This document shows, piece after piece, positions 18,281 through 27,058 of a stretch of 41,247 nt of DNA; the stretch's first letter is position 1; every line of letters starts with the position of its first letter. The position numbers and the translations under genes are program-made. The DNA comes from Pseudogracilibacillus auburnensis. GTDB lineage: Bacteria; Bacillota; Bacilli; Bacillales; Amphibacillaceae. The notes below the pieces were generated by a model. That model did no database searches. It was given only the letters and a program-made list of their open reading frames with translations, and was not told the origin of the DNA. The stretch is from NCBI RefSeq assembly GCF_003201975.1, contig NZ_QJJQ01000026.1:1-41247 (forward strand), read 5' to 3'.

Positions 18281-21200
18281 ATGATGAAAAATACGTTAAA
18301 ACTGTGCATGACTATTTTGATCATCTTCATCTTCTGCCTATGGATACGGGACACGGTTCAAGGACATACGAGTTTAGAACATAATACATTAATTATCCTT
18401 GATGAAAAGACGGTAAATAAAGACTTGTATGAAACGTTTCTGATTTTATCAGATAATGAGAAAAAACTCAGTATTGAAGAAGTTGCCTCCGGTAAATATG
18501 ATGCAGAGTTTGTGCCAACTGAAGCGTTTGATAGCAAGATTGGTTTTTTTGAAATTGCCAAGTGGGTAAAATTTGATCTCCGAAATGAATCAAATGAAAA
18601 AGAATGGGTCTTAGAATTTGCCTTCCCACTCATTTACCAAATACATATTTACACAGAAGATGAATCTGGAATAAACAAGGTTGTTACATCTGGTGCTGAC
18701 TTTCCTTTTGCAGAGCGTGAAATTAACCATAAGCATTTTATCTTTAATTTAGATATCAATCCATATGAAACAAAGACCTATTACATCTTGATATATGGTG
18801 GGGGTGATTTACATCCTCCGATCAATATTTGGGAAAATGATGCCTTTATTGAGAAAATACAAACTGAACATATTTTATTTGGATTTTTTTATGGCATCAT
18901 CACAATTATGATTTTATATAATTTGTTTCTTTATTTTAGTTTGCGGATTCGATCGTATTTATATTATGTGCTAGCGATTAGTTGCACATTGATTGGCTAT
19001 ATGGCACTGAATGGTGATGGCTTTAAATACTTATGGCCTAGTTATCCTGCTTGGAATCTCATTTCTGTTTCAGTTTGGGTGAGCCTTGCGTGTATGTTTA
19101 TTCTTTTGTTTACGAAAGAATTTCTTGATACAAAACGAAACGTACCATTATTTAAAGTTGTCTCGATTATTTTAATCGGATTGAACGTTATGATACTACT
19201 ATTTTTGCCTATCAACCATTTTATTTCGCTAAACATCATGTTTTTAAGTACATTTAGCACATTTACAGCTGTTGTGACAGTCGGATTTATTTGCTTGTTT
19301 AGAGGAGTAAGAGAAGCGCGTTTTTTTGTCATTGGGTGGTTAGTGTTTTTGTCTGGTACTTTTATTACTATTTTAGAGCGGGCAGCCGTTATTCCTTATT
19401 CGATGTTTACAGAATATGTTGGTCAAGGAGCACTTACGATTGAAGTTGCTTTATTGTCTTTGGCACTGGCTGATAAAATTAATATAATGAGAAAAGAAAA
19501 GGAAAAAGCCGAAAGGACAGCACGAGAAAGTCAGGAACTAGCAATCGAGAGCTTGCGAAGGACGGATGAACTAAAAGATGAATTTTTAGCCATTACATCA
19601 CATGAATTACGCACACCATTATATGGCATGATTGGTATAGCTGAGTCATTAAGGGATGGCGTGGTAGGAAAATTATCCCACGATATGAGTACACAGCTTG
19701 ATATGATCATTATGAGTGGCAGACGCTTATCACATCTAGTGAATGATATTCTTGATTTTTCTAAATTAAAACATAATAAGCTTGCAATTGAATTTAAGCA
19801 AGTGAATTTATTTGACTTGGTGCAAGTAGTCTTTACGATATGCCAACCCCTCTTAAAAGATAAACCAGTTCGTCTTGTCAACCGCGTTTCGTCCGATTTA
19901 GCACCTATATTAGCAGATCCTGACCGACTACAACAGATTATGTACAACTTAGTTGGTAATTCAATTAAATATACTGATTTTGGTGAAGTCCGCATAACGG
20001 CGGAACTTGTTAATAATGAATTGGTTAAAGTATATGTTTCTGATACAGGAAAAGGAATTGCATTGGAATATCAAAAAGATATTTTTGAACCGTTTCAACA
20101 AGGGATCTCAGCGACAAGTGAGCCCATTGCTGGGACAGGAATCGGTCTAAGTATAGCAAAAAAATTGATCTCCCTTCATGGAGGAGAAATTACGGTCCAG
20201 TCTGAAGTTGGCAAAGGAACAATATTTAGTTTTACTCTCCAGTTAGGTCATTTGCAGGGACAAGCAGAGGAAGAAATTGCAGTATCGCTTAAGCCATTTA
20301 GCCACTTTGATCCTGTCCTGACTAAACCTAATATATACTTAAACAAAAAAGCAATTAGAGTTCTTGTAGTTGATGATGAGCTCATAAATTTACAAGTTGT
20401 CATGAATCAGCTCATGTTAGAAGGGATGGATGTGATGAAAGCGACATGTGGAGAGGAAGCATTACAGTTAGTTAATCAACATTCCTTTGATTTAGTCATT
20501 CTTGATATTATGATGCCGAAGATGACAGGATATGAAGTATGTGAACGGTTAAGACAAACATACTCCTTATTGGAATTACCCATCTTAATGTTGACTGCAA
20601 AGAGTCAAGTACACGATAAAATAATGGCATTTGAGGTTGGAGCAAATGACTATGTAACCACACCTTGTGATAAAGAGGAATTATTATCGCGTGTGAAAAC
20701 ATTGGCACAATTAAAATCAATGAACGATGAATTAACGACATTGAATGTAAAATTGGAAACGAAAGTAAAGGAACGTACAAAAGCACTTGAGTTAGCAAAT
20801 GAAGACTTGTCAGATAAAAATCAATCGTTAATCGAAATGGCAGAATCGAAACGTAATCTTTTAGCAAATATAGCACATGATTTAGGAACCCCTGTTATGC
20901 TGCTCCATAGTTATATTCAGGCTCTTCATGGCGGGCTTATTACTGGAGAAGATGAGTATTATTATAAATTAGTCGATGACAAAGTTAAAGTGTTAAATCG
21001 ACTTATCGATGATTTGACTGATTTATCGTATCTTGAAGCGGGACGAACTAGTTTACATTTGCAAACGTATGACTTATTTTCATGGCTAGAAAGGGTTTAT
21101 CAAAACCTTGCTTTAGAGGTTCAAACGTACGGCAGAAAATTTATAGTAGATCCAGTACATTTGATAGAAAATCAATTTAATTGTTCCATTGATCTAGAAC

Positions 21201-21559
21201 GAATCGATCAAGTTTTGACAAACATTGTTTCTAATGCAGTAAAACATACTACTGATGAGGAAGGTATCATTAAAATGACGACCGCTTTAAGTAGTGATAA
21301 GGACTGTCTTATTATTGGTTTGCGTGATAATGGTATTGGCATTAGTCGTAAAATGCTTCCACTTATCTTTGATCGTTTTTATCAGCAGCCATCCATTACG
21401 CTTGATAAAAAGCAAACAGGATCAGGTATTGGTTTAGCAATTGTGAAAGAGATTATTCAAGGACATCACGGAAAAGTTTGGGCAGAAAGTGAAAAGAATG
21501 TTGGAAGTACCTTTTACATATCTCTCCCAATCAAAAATCGTCAGAAAGATACCGTTTAA
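18281..21559 (+). CDS. Second hybrid histidine kinase, tandem paralogue
   Basis: 1092 residues with the same architecture as its neighbour: signal anchor, DISMED2-like sensor, 7TMR-DISM, HisKA with His441 (ITSHELRTPLYG), HATPase (NLVGNSIKYTD, DTGKGI, GTGIGLS), receiver with Asp742 (VILDIMMPKMTG), second HisKA with His866 (IAHDLGTPVML) and second HATPase (NIVSNAVKHT, RDNGIGI, GSGIGLAIV). The receiver's normally invariant lysine is Thr794 (DYVTTPCD against DYLTKPCE in the paralogue), so its phosphotransfer may be altered. ATG start with GGAGGAAAAAG. The 180-bp gap to the first kinase has no strong terminator, so readthrough from the regulator promoter is likely. A terminator follows at 21607. 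Confidence 0.93.
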   Translation: MMKNTLKLCMTILIIFIFCLWIRDTVQGHTSLEHNTLIILDEKTVNKDLYETFLILSDNEKKLSIEEVASGKYDAEFVPTEAFDSKIGFFEIAKWVKFDLRNESNEKEWVLEFAFPLIYQIHIYTEDESGINKVVTSGADFPFAEREINHKHFIFNLDINPYETKTYYILIYGGGDLHPPINIWENDAFIEKIQTEHILFGFFYGIITIMILYNLFLYFSLRIRSYLYYVLAISCTLIGYMALNGDGFKYLWPSYPAWNLISVSVWVSLACMFILLFTKEFLDTKRNVPLFKVVSIILIGLNVMILLFLPINHFISLNIMFLSTFSTFTAVVTVGFICLFRGVREARFFVIGWLVFLSGTFITILERAAVIPYSMFTEYVGQGALTIEVALLSLALADKINIMRKEKEKAERTARESQELAIESLRRTDELKDEFLAITSHELRTPLYGMIGIAESLRDGVVGKLSHDMSTQLDMIIMSGRRLSHLVNDILDFSKLKHNKLAIEFKQVNLFDLVQVVFTICQPLLKDKPVRLVNRVSSDLAPILADPDRLQQIMYNLVGNSIKYTDFGEVRITAELVNNELVKVYVSDTGKGIALEYQKDIFEPFQQGISATSEPIAGTGIGLSIAKKLISLHGGEITVQSEVGKGTIFSFTLQLGHLQGQAEEEIAVSLKPFSHFDPVLTKPNIYLNKKAIRVLVVDDELINLQVVMNQLMLEGMDVMKATCGEEALQLVNQHSFDLVILDIMMPKMTGYEVCERLRQTYSLLELPILMLTAKSQVHDKIMAFEVGANDYVTTPCDKEELLSRVKTLAQLKSMNDELTTLNVKLETKVKERTKALELANEDLSDKNQSLIEMAESKRNLLANIAHDLGTPVMLLHSYIQALHGGLITGEDEYYYKLVDDKVKVLNRLIDDLTDLSYLEAGRTSLHLQTYDLFSWLERVYQNLALEVQTYGRKFIVDPVHLIENQFNCSIDLERIDQVLTNIVSNAVKHTTDEEGIIKMTTALSSDKDCLIIGLRDNGIGISRKMLPLIFDRFYQQPSITLDKKQTGSGIGLAIVKEIIQGHHGKVWAESEKNVGSTFYISLPIKNRQKDTV

Positions 21560-21606
21560 TAAAAGGTATCTTTGGATGAGTGTAGATATTGGCAGTGATA
21601 AAAATG

Positions 21607-21642
21607 TCCTCTTAACAAACTTATCTGTTAAGAGGATTTTTT
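21607..21642 (+). terminator. Terminator after the kinase genes
   Basis: A perfect 11-bp stem, TCCTCTTAACA (21607-21617) with TGTTAAGAGGA (21626-21636), followed by six T. It closes the regulator-kinase transcription unit. Confidence 0.92.
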
Positions 21643-21767
21643 ACGTGTTAGTAAATGAGTTTTTTATGTCTGTGTCTGGAATTATTTCATACACAAAAAA
21701 ATAGTAACTTTTCTATGTTTAGAAATTATTAATCAATGGAAGGTTTAGAAAATATTATATTTGAATA

Positions 21768-21799
21768 TTAACCTTGATTTAACTTTGAACAGTTATCGT
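21768..21799 (+). promoter_or_regulatory. Direct-repeat promoter of the DUF4870 gene
   Basis: TTAACC (21768-21773), N5, TTAACT (21779-21784), nine bases, then the -10-like TATCGT (21794-21799). The second half-site and AGTTA (21791-21795) also form an inverted repeat. The site ends 34 bp before the start codon. Confidence 0.6.
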
Positions 21800-21833
21800 A
21801 AAAGGTAAAGGGAAATTCGAAGGAGGTAATGAC

Positions 21834-22241
21834 ATGACAGATCCGAAATCAAAAAAACAAACCGTATTTAAAGACGTGTCTGAGGAGTATGATAACAAAG
21901 AAAAAATTACTTTAGCAAAAACTCACTCTGGATTACAAGAAAACCTTGCAGGAGCACTTTGTTATCTTGCTTGGGCAATGACGGGTATCGTTTTTCTTTT
22001 CATAGAAAAAGAGAATCACTTCATTCGTTTTCACGCTTTCCAATCTATCATTCTATCTATTGCTGTATTTGTTCTCGGGATTGTACTCGCATTCATTCCA
22101 ATTATCGGACTAATTTTTTCCTTAATACTCGCTCCAGCCGTTTTGTTTTTATGGATATTTATGATGTGGAAAGCGTACCAAGGAGAGATGTTCAAATTAC
22201 CAATCACCGGTGAGATGGCAGAAAAACAGATAAGTAAATAA
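21834..22241 (+). CDS. DUF4870-type small membrane protein
   Basis: 135 residues. A charged N-terminus (about 45 residues, Lys- and Glu-rich) is followed by three hydrophobic segments (AGALCYLAWAMTGIVFLFI, then two more between about residues 75 and 115) with FIRFHAFQSI between the first two. This matches the DUF4870/Tic20-like family, whose function is not established. ATG start with GAAGGAGG 8 bases upstream. It is a single-gene unit between the kinase terminator and the polysaccharide operon, with its own copy of the shared direct-repeat promoter, so it is probably part of the same regulon. Confidence 0.75.
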   Translation: MTDPKSKKQTVFKDVSEEYDNKEKITLAKTHSGLQENLAGALCYLAWAMTGIVFLFIEKENHFIRFHAFQSIILSIAVFVLGIVLAFIPIIGLIFSLILAPAVLFLWIFMMWKAYQGEMFKLPITGEMAEKQISK

Positions 22242-22333
22242 GCGCTCTATTCACTAGAAATATCAACGATTTAATTTAAAGGGGGATTTTGTTAAATATG
22301 ATAAATAAATGCTGTAAGTAGGTGAAATCTTTT

Positions 22334-22364
22334 TTAACGTAATCTTAACCTTAGGTTTTACCAT
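22334..22364 (+). promoter_or_regulatory. Direct-repeat promoter of the exopolysaccharide operon
   Basis: TTAACG (22334-22339), N5, TTAACC (22345-22350), then TACCAT (22359-22364) 8 bases later as a -10-like hexamer; TACAAT at 22375-22380 is an alternative. It lies about 330 bp before the first gene of the cluster. Confidence 0.55.
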
Positions 22365-22370
22365 CCGATA

Positions 22371-22691
22371 AAAGTACAATTTGACTCTCTATAAATGGAA
22401 TAAAAAAAACTGGAAAAAATACGATTGCAAATGTTTTATCCGAATTTAAAGAATGCGTTTAAATCTAAACCAGATACAGGTTTATAGCTATTTATTTACA
22501 GTTAAAGATAAGGTTGAACCGGATTTTAAAATGATTTTTATTAGTAAAAATTGATCAATTAGAAAATTTATTTTATGAAGTTTACCTGTAATTAACTTTC
22601 GCTATCTATGATTCTATTTAAATGTCAAAGCTTCAAAATTCCTACATGTAAATATCAACGAGGGGGGAAAAGTGATTGGAGGAAGGGTTTA
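22371..22691 (+). other. Long untranslated leader of the exopolysaccharide operon
   Basis: If transcription starts at the direct-repeat promoter, about 320 nt precede the first gene. The leader contains a 6-bp hairpin (TAAACC 22466-22471 with GGTTTA 22479-22484) and ends with a six-codon reading frame, GTG at 22672 to TAA at 22692, that has its own GGGGGG site and overlaps the transferase start as TAATG. No known riboswitch was recognised. Confidence 0.35.
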
Positions 22692-23360
22692 ATGCGGCAA
22701 ATAAAAGCTAATGAAAAGAATTTGTATGAAGAATATATATATATAGTGGAAATGCCAAAATTAAAAGATGCCCACCATAACACTTATTATATGGTTGGCA
22801 AAAGGTTTATAGATCTATTTATTTCTATTTTATTATTGCCAAAAGTGCTCGTTGTCATATTACTGTTTTCCATTCTGATTAAAATTGAATCACCTGGTCC
22901 TGTGCTTTTTCTTCAAGAACGAGTTGGACGGAATGGTGAATATTTTAAGGTGATAAAATTGCGTTCTATGTTTATGAACGAGGAAGCAAATGAAACAGTA
23001 TGGACAAAAAAAGATGATCCACGAATCACGAGAATAGGTAAATTCATTAGAAAGACGAGGATAGATGAGTTACCTCAAATATTTAATGTATTAAAAGGTG
23101 AGATGAGTATCATTGGACCAAGACCAGAACAGCCGCTACTAACAGCAAAGTTTGAACAAAAATATCCAGGTTTTATTAAAAGGCTAATTGTTAAACCAGG
23201 AATTACTGGCTGGGCACAGGTGAATGGAGGATATGAACTTTCACCGGATGAGAAAATGAACTTGGACTTCTATTATATTCAAAATAAGAGTGCTTTATTA
23301 GATATGAAAATAATGTTAAAAACAATGAAGGTAGTTGTAACTGGCGATGGTGCTAGATGA
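22692..23360 (+). CDS. Undecaprenyl-phosphate sugar-1-phosphate transferase
   Basis: 223 residues of the bacterial sugar transferase family (PF02397). These enzymes start each exopolysaccharide repeat unit by moving a sugar-1-phosphate from a UDP-sugar onto undecaprenyl phosphate. One membrane segment (FISILLLPKVLVVILLFSIL) is followed by the cytosolic core: PVLFLQERVG, KLRSM, DELPQIFNVLKGEMSIIGPRP, KPGITGWAQVNG. The short form lacks the N-terminal multi-helix domain of WcaJ/WbaP. Start: ATG at 22692 with GGAGG 9 bases upstream; an upstream in-frame ATG at 22608 adds a non-homologous stretch and lacks a ribosome binding site. First gene of the cluster; galE follows 22 bp after its stop. Confidence 0.9.
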   Translation: MRQIKANEKNLYEEYIYIVEMPKLKDAHHNTYYMVGKRFIDLFISILLLPKVLVVILLFSILIKIESPGPVLFLQERVGRNGEYFKVIKLRSMFMNEEANETVWTKKDDPRITRIGKFIRKTRIDELPQIFNVLKGEMSIIGPRPEQPLLTAKFEQKYPGFIKRLIVKPGITGWAQVNGGYELSPDEKMNLDFYYIQNKSALLDMKIMLKTMKVVVTGDGAR

Positions 23361-23382
23361 TTTTTTCAAGGAGAGGTTGAAG

Positions 23383-24426
23383 ATGAGTATTCTCGTTACA
23401 GGGGGACTAGGTTTTATTGGAAGCCACACGACAATTGAACTGCTGGAAGCTGGCTATGACGTTGTCATTATAGATAATTTAAGTAATAGTTCAAAAGAGA
23501 TAAAAAATAAAATCGAAACAATAACAAAGAAGCAGGTAAAAACATACTACATTGACTTGTTAGAGAAAGCCGCATTGAAACAGATATTTATGAGGCATCA
23601 TATAGAGTCGGTTATCCACTTTGCTGGTTATAAAGCCGTTGGGGAATCCGTTGGACAACCATTAAAATACTATATTAATAATATTGTTGGGACATTAAAT
23701 TTATGTCAAGTGATGGATGAATTTAAGGTGTATCATTTAGTCTTTAGTTCTTCAGCAACTGTTTATGGTGCACAAACAAAATTACCATTAACAGAGGAAT
23801 CTTCTGTGAAAGCAATCAATCCATATGGCAAAACAAAGTTATTCATCGAGGAAATATTAAAAGATGTCTCAAATTCTAACCATAAGTGGAAAGTGTTGTT
23901 ATTTCGTTACTTTAATCCTGTCGGTGCACATCCGAGTGGAAAAATTGGTGAGTTTCAAAATGGGAAGCAACACAGTCTAATTGCTGCTATCTTTCAGGTA
24001 TTAACAGGAGAATTGAAATATTTTAAGGTATTTGGAGGTGACTATGAGACAAAAGACGGTACTTGTATTCGTGATTATATTCATGTTGATGATTTAGCAA
24101 AGGGGCATATTGCAGCATTGAAAAAAATAGATGATTTAGATCAAGTGGAAACATTTAATCTTGGAACAGGGCATGGCTATAGTGTTCTGGAAGTGATAAA
24201 AACATTTGAGAGAGTTTTAGGTCGAAAAATACCATATCAAATTAAGGAACGAAGGCCAGGTGATATAGCAATATCTTATTCAGATCCAACAAAGGCGAAT
24301 GAAAAGCTTAATTGGAAGACGGAAAAAACGTTGGTTGATATGTGTACAGACGTTCTCAGGTGGGAAATAAAGCAGAATCGTTTACCGGAATTAATGAAGG
24401 TTAGCAGTATAAATGCTATGAAATAA
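23383..24426 (+). CDS. galE: UDP-glucose 4-epimerase
   Basis: 347 residues of the extended short-chain dehydrogenase family, interconverting UDP-glucose and UDP-galactose (or the N-acetyl forms). The NAD motif GGLGFIGSHTTIEL is at the N-terminus. The catalytic region has SSSATVYG and the YxxxK pair in NPYGKTKLFIEE; substrate-side motifs are RYFNPVGAHPSG, RDYIHVDDLAKGH and FNLGTGHGYSVLE, all typical of GalE. ATG start with AGGAGAGG; an earlier in-frame GTG/ATG extension overlaps the previous gene and lacks support. It probably supplies galactose-type donors for this polysaccharide. Confidence 0.93.
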   Translation: MSILVTGGLGFIGSHTTIELLEAGYDVVIIDNLSNSSKEIKNKIETITKKQVKTYYIDLLEKAALKQIFMRHHIESVIHFAGYKAVGESVGQPLKYYINNIVGTLNLCQVMDEFKVYHLVFSSSATVYGAQTKLPLTEESSVKAINPYGKTKLFIEEILKDVSNSNHKWKVLLFRYFNPVGAHPSGKIGEFQNGKQHSLIAAIFQVLTGELKYFKVFGGDYETKDGTCIRDYIHVDDLAKGHIAALKKIDDLDQVETFNLGTGHGYSVLEVIKTFERVLGRKIPYQIKERRPGDIAISYSDPTKANEKLNWKTEKTLVDMCTDVLRWEIKQNRLPELMKVSSINAMK

Positions 24427-24550
24427 AGGGCATGGTATTTGTTATGAAAAAATTGATACGGCAAATGGTACATATGAAAAGCTATGTCTTCGGATCTAAC
24501 TAAATAAAAGTTCATCTTAAACGACAAATGAATGAGTAGGGGATTATAAG

Positions 24551-25825
24551 GTGCGACGTCGTATAAAAGAAAATACATTTATAAAAAATATTACGATCAT
24601 GATGTCTGGAACAGTATTCGCACAAGTGTTGAACATTCTCTCGGCACCATTGTTAACGAGGTTGTATGTACCTGAAGATTTTGGGGTGTTTGCATACTAT
24701 ACATCTATTTTAAGTGTTTTAACGGTAATGATGACATTAAAGTATGAAACGGCAATTGTGCTTCCAAAATCTGATCGTGATGCATCAAATTTATTACTCT
24801 TGTCGATGATGATTACCACAATCATTGCACTATTCATTTTAATGATTATATCGATTTCAGGTTCTTATATTTCCAAAATATTTGGAGCTACTGACTTAAT
24901 TAAGTGGTTATGGTTTATGCCTATTAGTGCCTTATTAGTAGGGTTAAATAATACATTCGAGTTTTGGTCTACTAGAAATAAAGCATATAGTCATATTACA
25001 TCTTCTAAAGTACTTAGATCTGTTAGTGTGACAACGATGCAAATCAGTGGCGGTATTGGACGTTTTGGTGCAACTGGGCTGATTATTGGACAAATGGCAG
25101 GACAGTTTATATCATCATGCTTTTTGATGTATATGACATGGAAAGAAAGCAAAATGGAAATTGTCCGCTCATTTGAACGAAGAAGTATGATGGATGTAAT
25201 GAAGAGGTACCGTGACTTTCCATTGTTTAGTTGTTCGCAATCTTTAGTTAATTCAATTTCACAAAATGCAGCACCTTTTATTCTAGGTTTTTTTTATGGT
25301 TCAACAGTAGTTGGTTACTATGCGATTGCCTTAAAACTCATTAGCCTTCCAGCGAGTATTGTCTCTGAATCGGTTCGACAAGTGTTTTTTCAGAAGGTTT
25401 CCAGTTTGCATAATGAAGGGAAGCGATTAAGCAATTCGCTAATCAAGATGACTTTGTATTTAGGATTGACAGCGATCATTCCTTCAATTATTTTATTGTT
25501 TTTCGCACCAATTTTATTTTGTATCTTTTTAGGAGAAAATTGGTATGAGGCTGGACAGTACTCAAGCTTACTCGTTATCTGGTTGTTTTTTAGTTTTATC
25601 AATCAACCGTCCATTGCAGTAATTCAAGTACTTTTAAAGCAAAGAATTTTATTGTTGTATGAAGTAACATTGTTTATTTGCAGGGTTTTGGCAATGATAC
25701 TCGTTGCATTCAACTACTCATCTGTTATAAGTATAGCTGCCTATAGTGTGATAGGTGCTGTTTTTAATGCCATGCTCGTTTTATCAGTTATTATTTATAC
25801 AATGAATAAGGAAAAAATGGAATAA
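24551..25825 (+). CDS. Polysaccharide repeat-unit flippase (Wzx/PST family)
   Basis: 424 residues, almost entirely hydrophobic helices, with the Polysacc_synt beginning (ITIMMSGTVFAQVLNILSAPLLTRLYVPEDFGVFAYYTS) in which the LTRLY-PEDFG motif is characteristic. Such proteins of the MOP superfamily move the undecaprenyl-linked unit across the membrane in Wzx/Wzy-type assembly. A mid-protein GSTVVGYYAIALKLISLPAS matches the family's second half. GTG start with AGGGG 8 bases upstream. A 124-bp gap after galE and a 146-bp gap before the next gene hold nothing clear; a 23-codon frame near 24435 is not called. Confidence 0.87.
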   Translation: MRRRIKENTFIKNITIMMSGTVFAQVLNILSAPLLTRLYVPEDFGVFAYYTSILSVLTVMMTLKYETAIVLPKSDRDASNLLLLSMMITTIIALFILMIISISGSYISKIFGATDLIKWLWFMPISALLVGLNNTFEFWSTRNKAYSHITSSKVLRSVSVTTMQISGGIGRFGATGLIIGQMAGQFISSCFLMYMTWKESKMEIVRSFERRSMMDVMKRYRDFPLFSCSQSLVNSISQNAAPFILGFFYGSTVVGYYAIALKLISLPASIVSESVRQVFFQKVSSLHNEGKRLSNSLIKMTLYLGLTAIIPSIILLFFAPILFCIFLGENWYEAGQYSSLLVIWLFFSFINQPSIAVIQVLLKQRILLLYEVTLFICRVLAMILVAFNYSSVISIAAYSVIGAVFNAMLVLSVIIYTMNKEKME

Positions 25826-25971
25826 AAATTGTAATGACGATTACAAGCTGATCTTGCCATAACATATGCATTCAGTTTTTTTGTCACCAATTTTGTTCTA
25901 CTTACGCGTAAAGCAATTCGCAACTATGAAAGAATAATACATGTCTCTAAAAAGCAGTGGGGTGTTAATGA

Positions 25972-26970
25972 ATGAAGATAGGGATTTTAAATGAATTTCT
26001 TCAAAATGAACAACAATACATCCAGGCATGTAAGGACTTGGATGTCGATTATGAAGTAATTAACTTTATTTCAAATGATTGGATTGAAAATATCGAAAAA
26101 TCGGCATGTGATATTTATTTAGTCCGTCCATCTTATAAAAAAGATGTCTGGAAGCGGATGTATGATGAAAGGTTATATTTCTTGAACAAAGTGATGAAGA
26201 AGCGAATTTATCCTTCATATGAAGAAATATTGCTATACGAAAATAAGAAAAATATGAACTATTGGTTAAAGCTACATAAAATTGTCCATCCCAACACATG
26301 GATTTTTTATGATAAGGATGAAGCAAAAGAGTTTTTACACGCATATGAAGATTATCCAATCGTGTTTAAAACGAGCTTTGGCAGTTCCGCCTTAGGTGTA
26401 CGTTATATAAGAAATAAAAGGGAGGCATTCCGTCTTCTGAATCAAGTGTTTACGAAATGGAAGTTTTTTAACCGGGGGTATACGAATTGGTATAAAACGA
26501 AGTATAAATTATCGTACCCTTTGATGGATGATAAGCAATATAATTTCATCCTTTTTCAAGAAAAATTAAACGTAAAACATGAGTGGAGAATGATCAATGT
26601 TGGAGGTTCTTATTTTGGTCATCATAAATTGATTCAAGATGGCTTCCATAGTGGTGGCGGTAAGATGGGATGGGCAGACCCGCCAGAAGCATTACTAAAT
26701 TTAACGAAACATATTTGTGATATTGGTAATTTCAGTTCAATGAATGTAGATATTTTTGAAGATGATGAAGGAAATTATTATGTCAATGAATTACAGTCTC
26801 TATTTGGCAGCAATCATCCGTCACAAATGTATGTCGATGGGAAACCTGGACGCTATATTCATAAATGCGCGAACGCGAAATGGGTTTTTGAAGAAGGGAT
26901 ATTTAACACGAATGGTTGCTATGATTTACGAGTGCGTGATGCGATAAAACAATGGAAGGAATGTTCATGA
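25972..26970 (+). CDS. ATP-grasp ligase-like protein in the polysaccharide cluster
   Basis: 332 residues. The middle and C-terminal parts look like the ATP-grasp fold: lysine in YPIVFKTSFGSSALGVRYI, FQEKLNVKHEWRMINVGG as the adenine-side hinge, and the metal-binding end VDIFEDDEGNYYVNELQSLFG with acid and Asn residues in the expected places. ATP-grasp enzymes activate a carboxylate through acyl phosphate and join it to an amine, thiol or other nucleophile. Inside an exopolysaccharide cluster the likely job is attaching an amino acid or similar group to a sugar carboxylate, but no substrate can be named. ATG start with GGGGTG upstream. There are no membrane segments. Confidence 0.72.
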   Translation: MKIGILNEFLQNEQQYIQACKDLDVDYEVINFISNDWIENIEKSACDIYLVRPSYKKDVWKRMYDERLYFLNKVMKKRIYPSYEEILLYENKKNMNYWLKLHKIVHPNTWIFYDKDEAKEFLHAYEDYPIVFKTSFGSSALGVRYIRNKREAFRLLNQVFTKWKFFNRGYTNWYKTKYKLSYPLMDDKQYNFILFQEKLNVKHEWRMINVGGSYFGHHKLIQDGFHSGGGKMGWADPPEALLNLTKHICDIGNFSSMNVDIFEDDEGNYYVNELQSLFGSNHPSQMYVDGKPGRYIHKCANAKWVFEEGIFNTNGCYDLRVRDAIKQWKECS

Positions 26971-27058
26971 ACTGTATCAAGTGATCAAAGGAATTACCAA
27001 AAATAGTTTTCAAATGAAAGCTAACTTTAAAGCCATCATAAAAGAAAGGTAATTCATA

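Noticed and set aside
19531-19995. 154-codon antisense frame inside the second kinase
   Set aside because: It is fully antisense to the first kinase core, whose motifs are intact; composition is that of a shadow frame.
22608-22691. Upstream ATG of the sugar transferase
   Set aside because: It adds 28 residues unlike the family and lacks a ribosome binding site, whereas 22692 has GGAGG at good distance.
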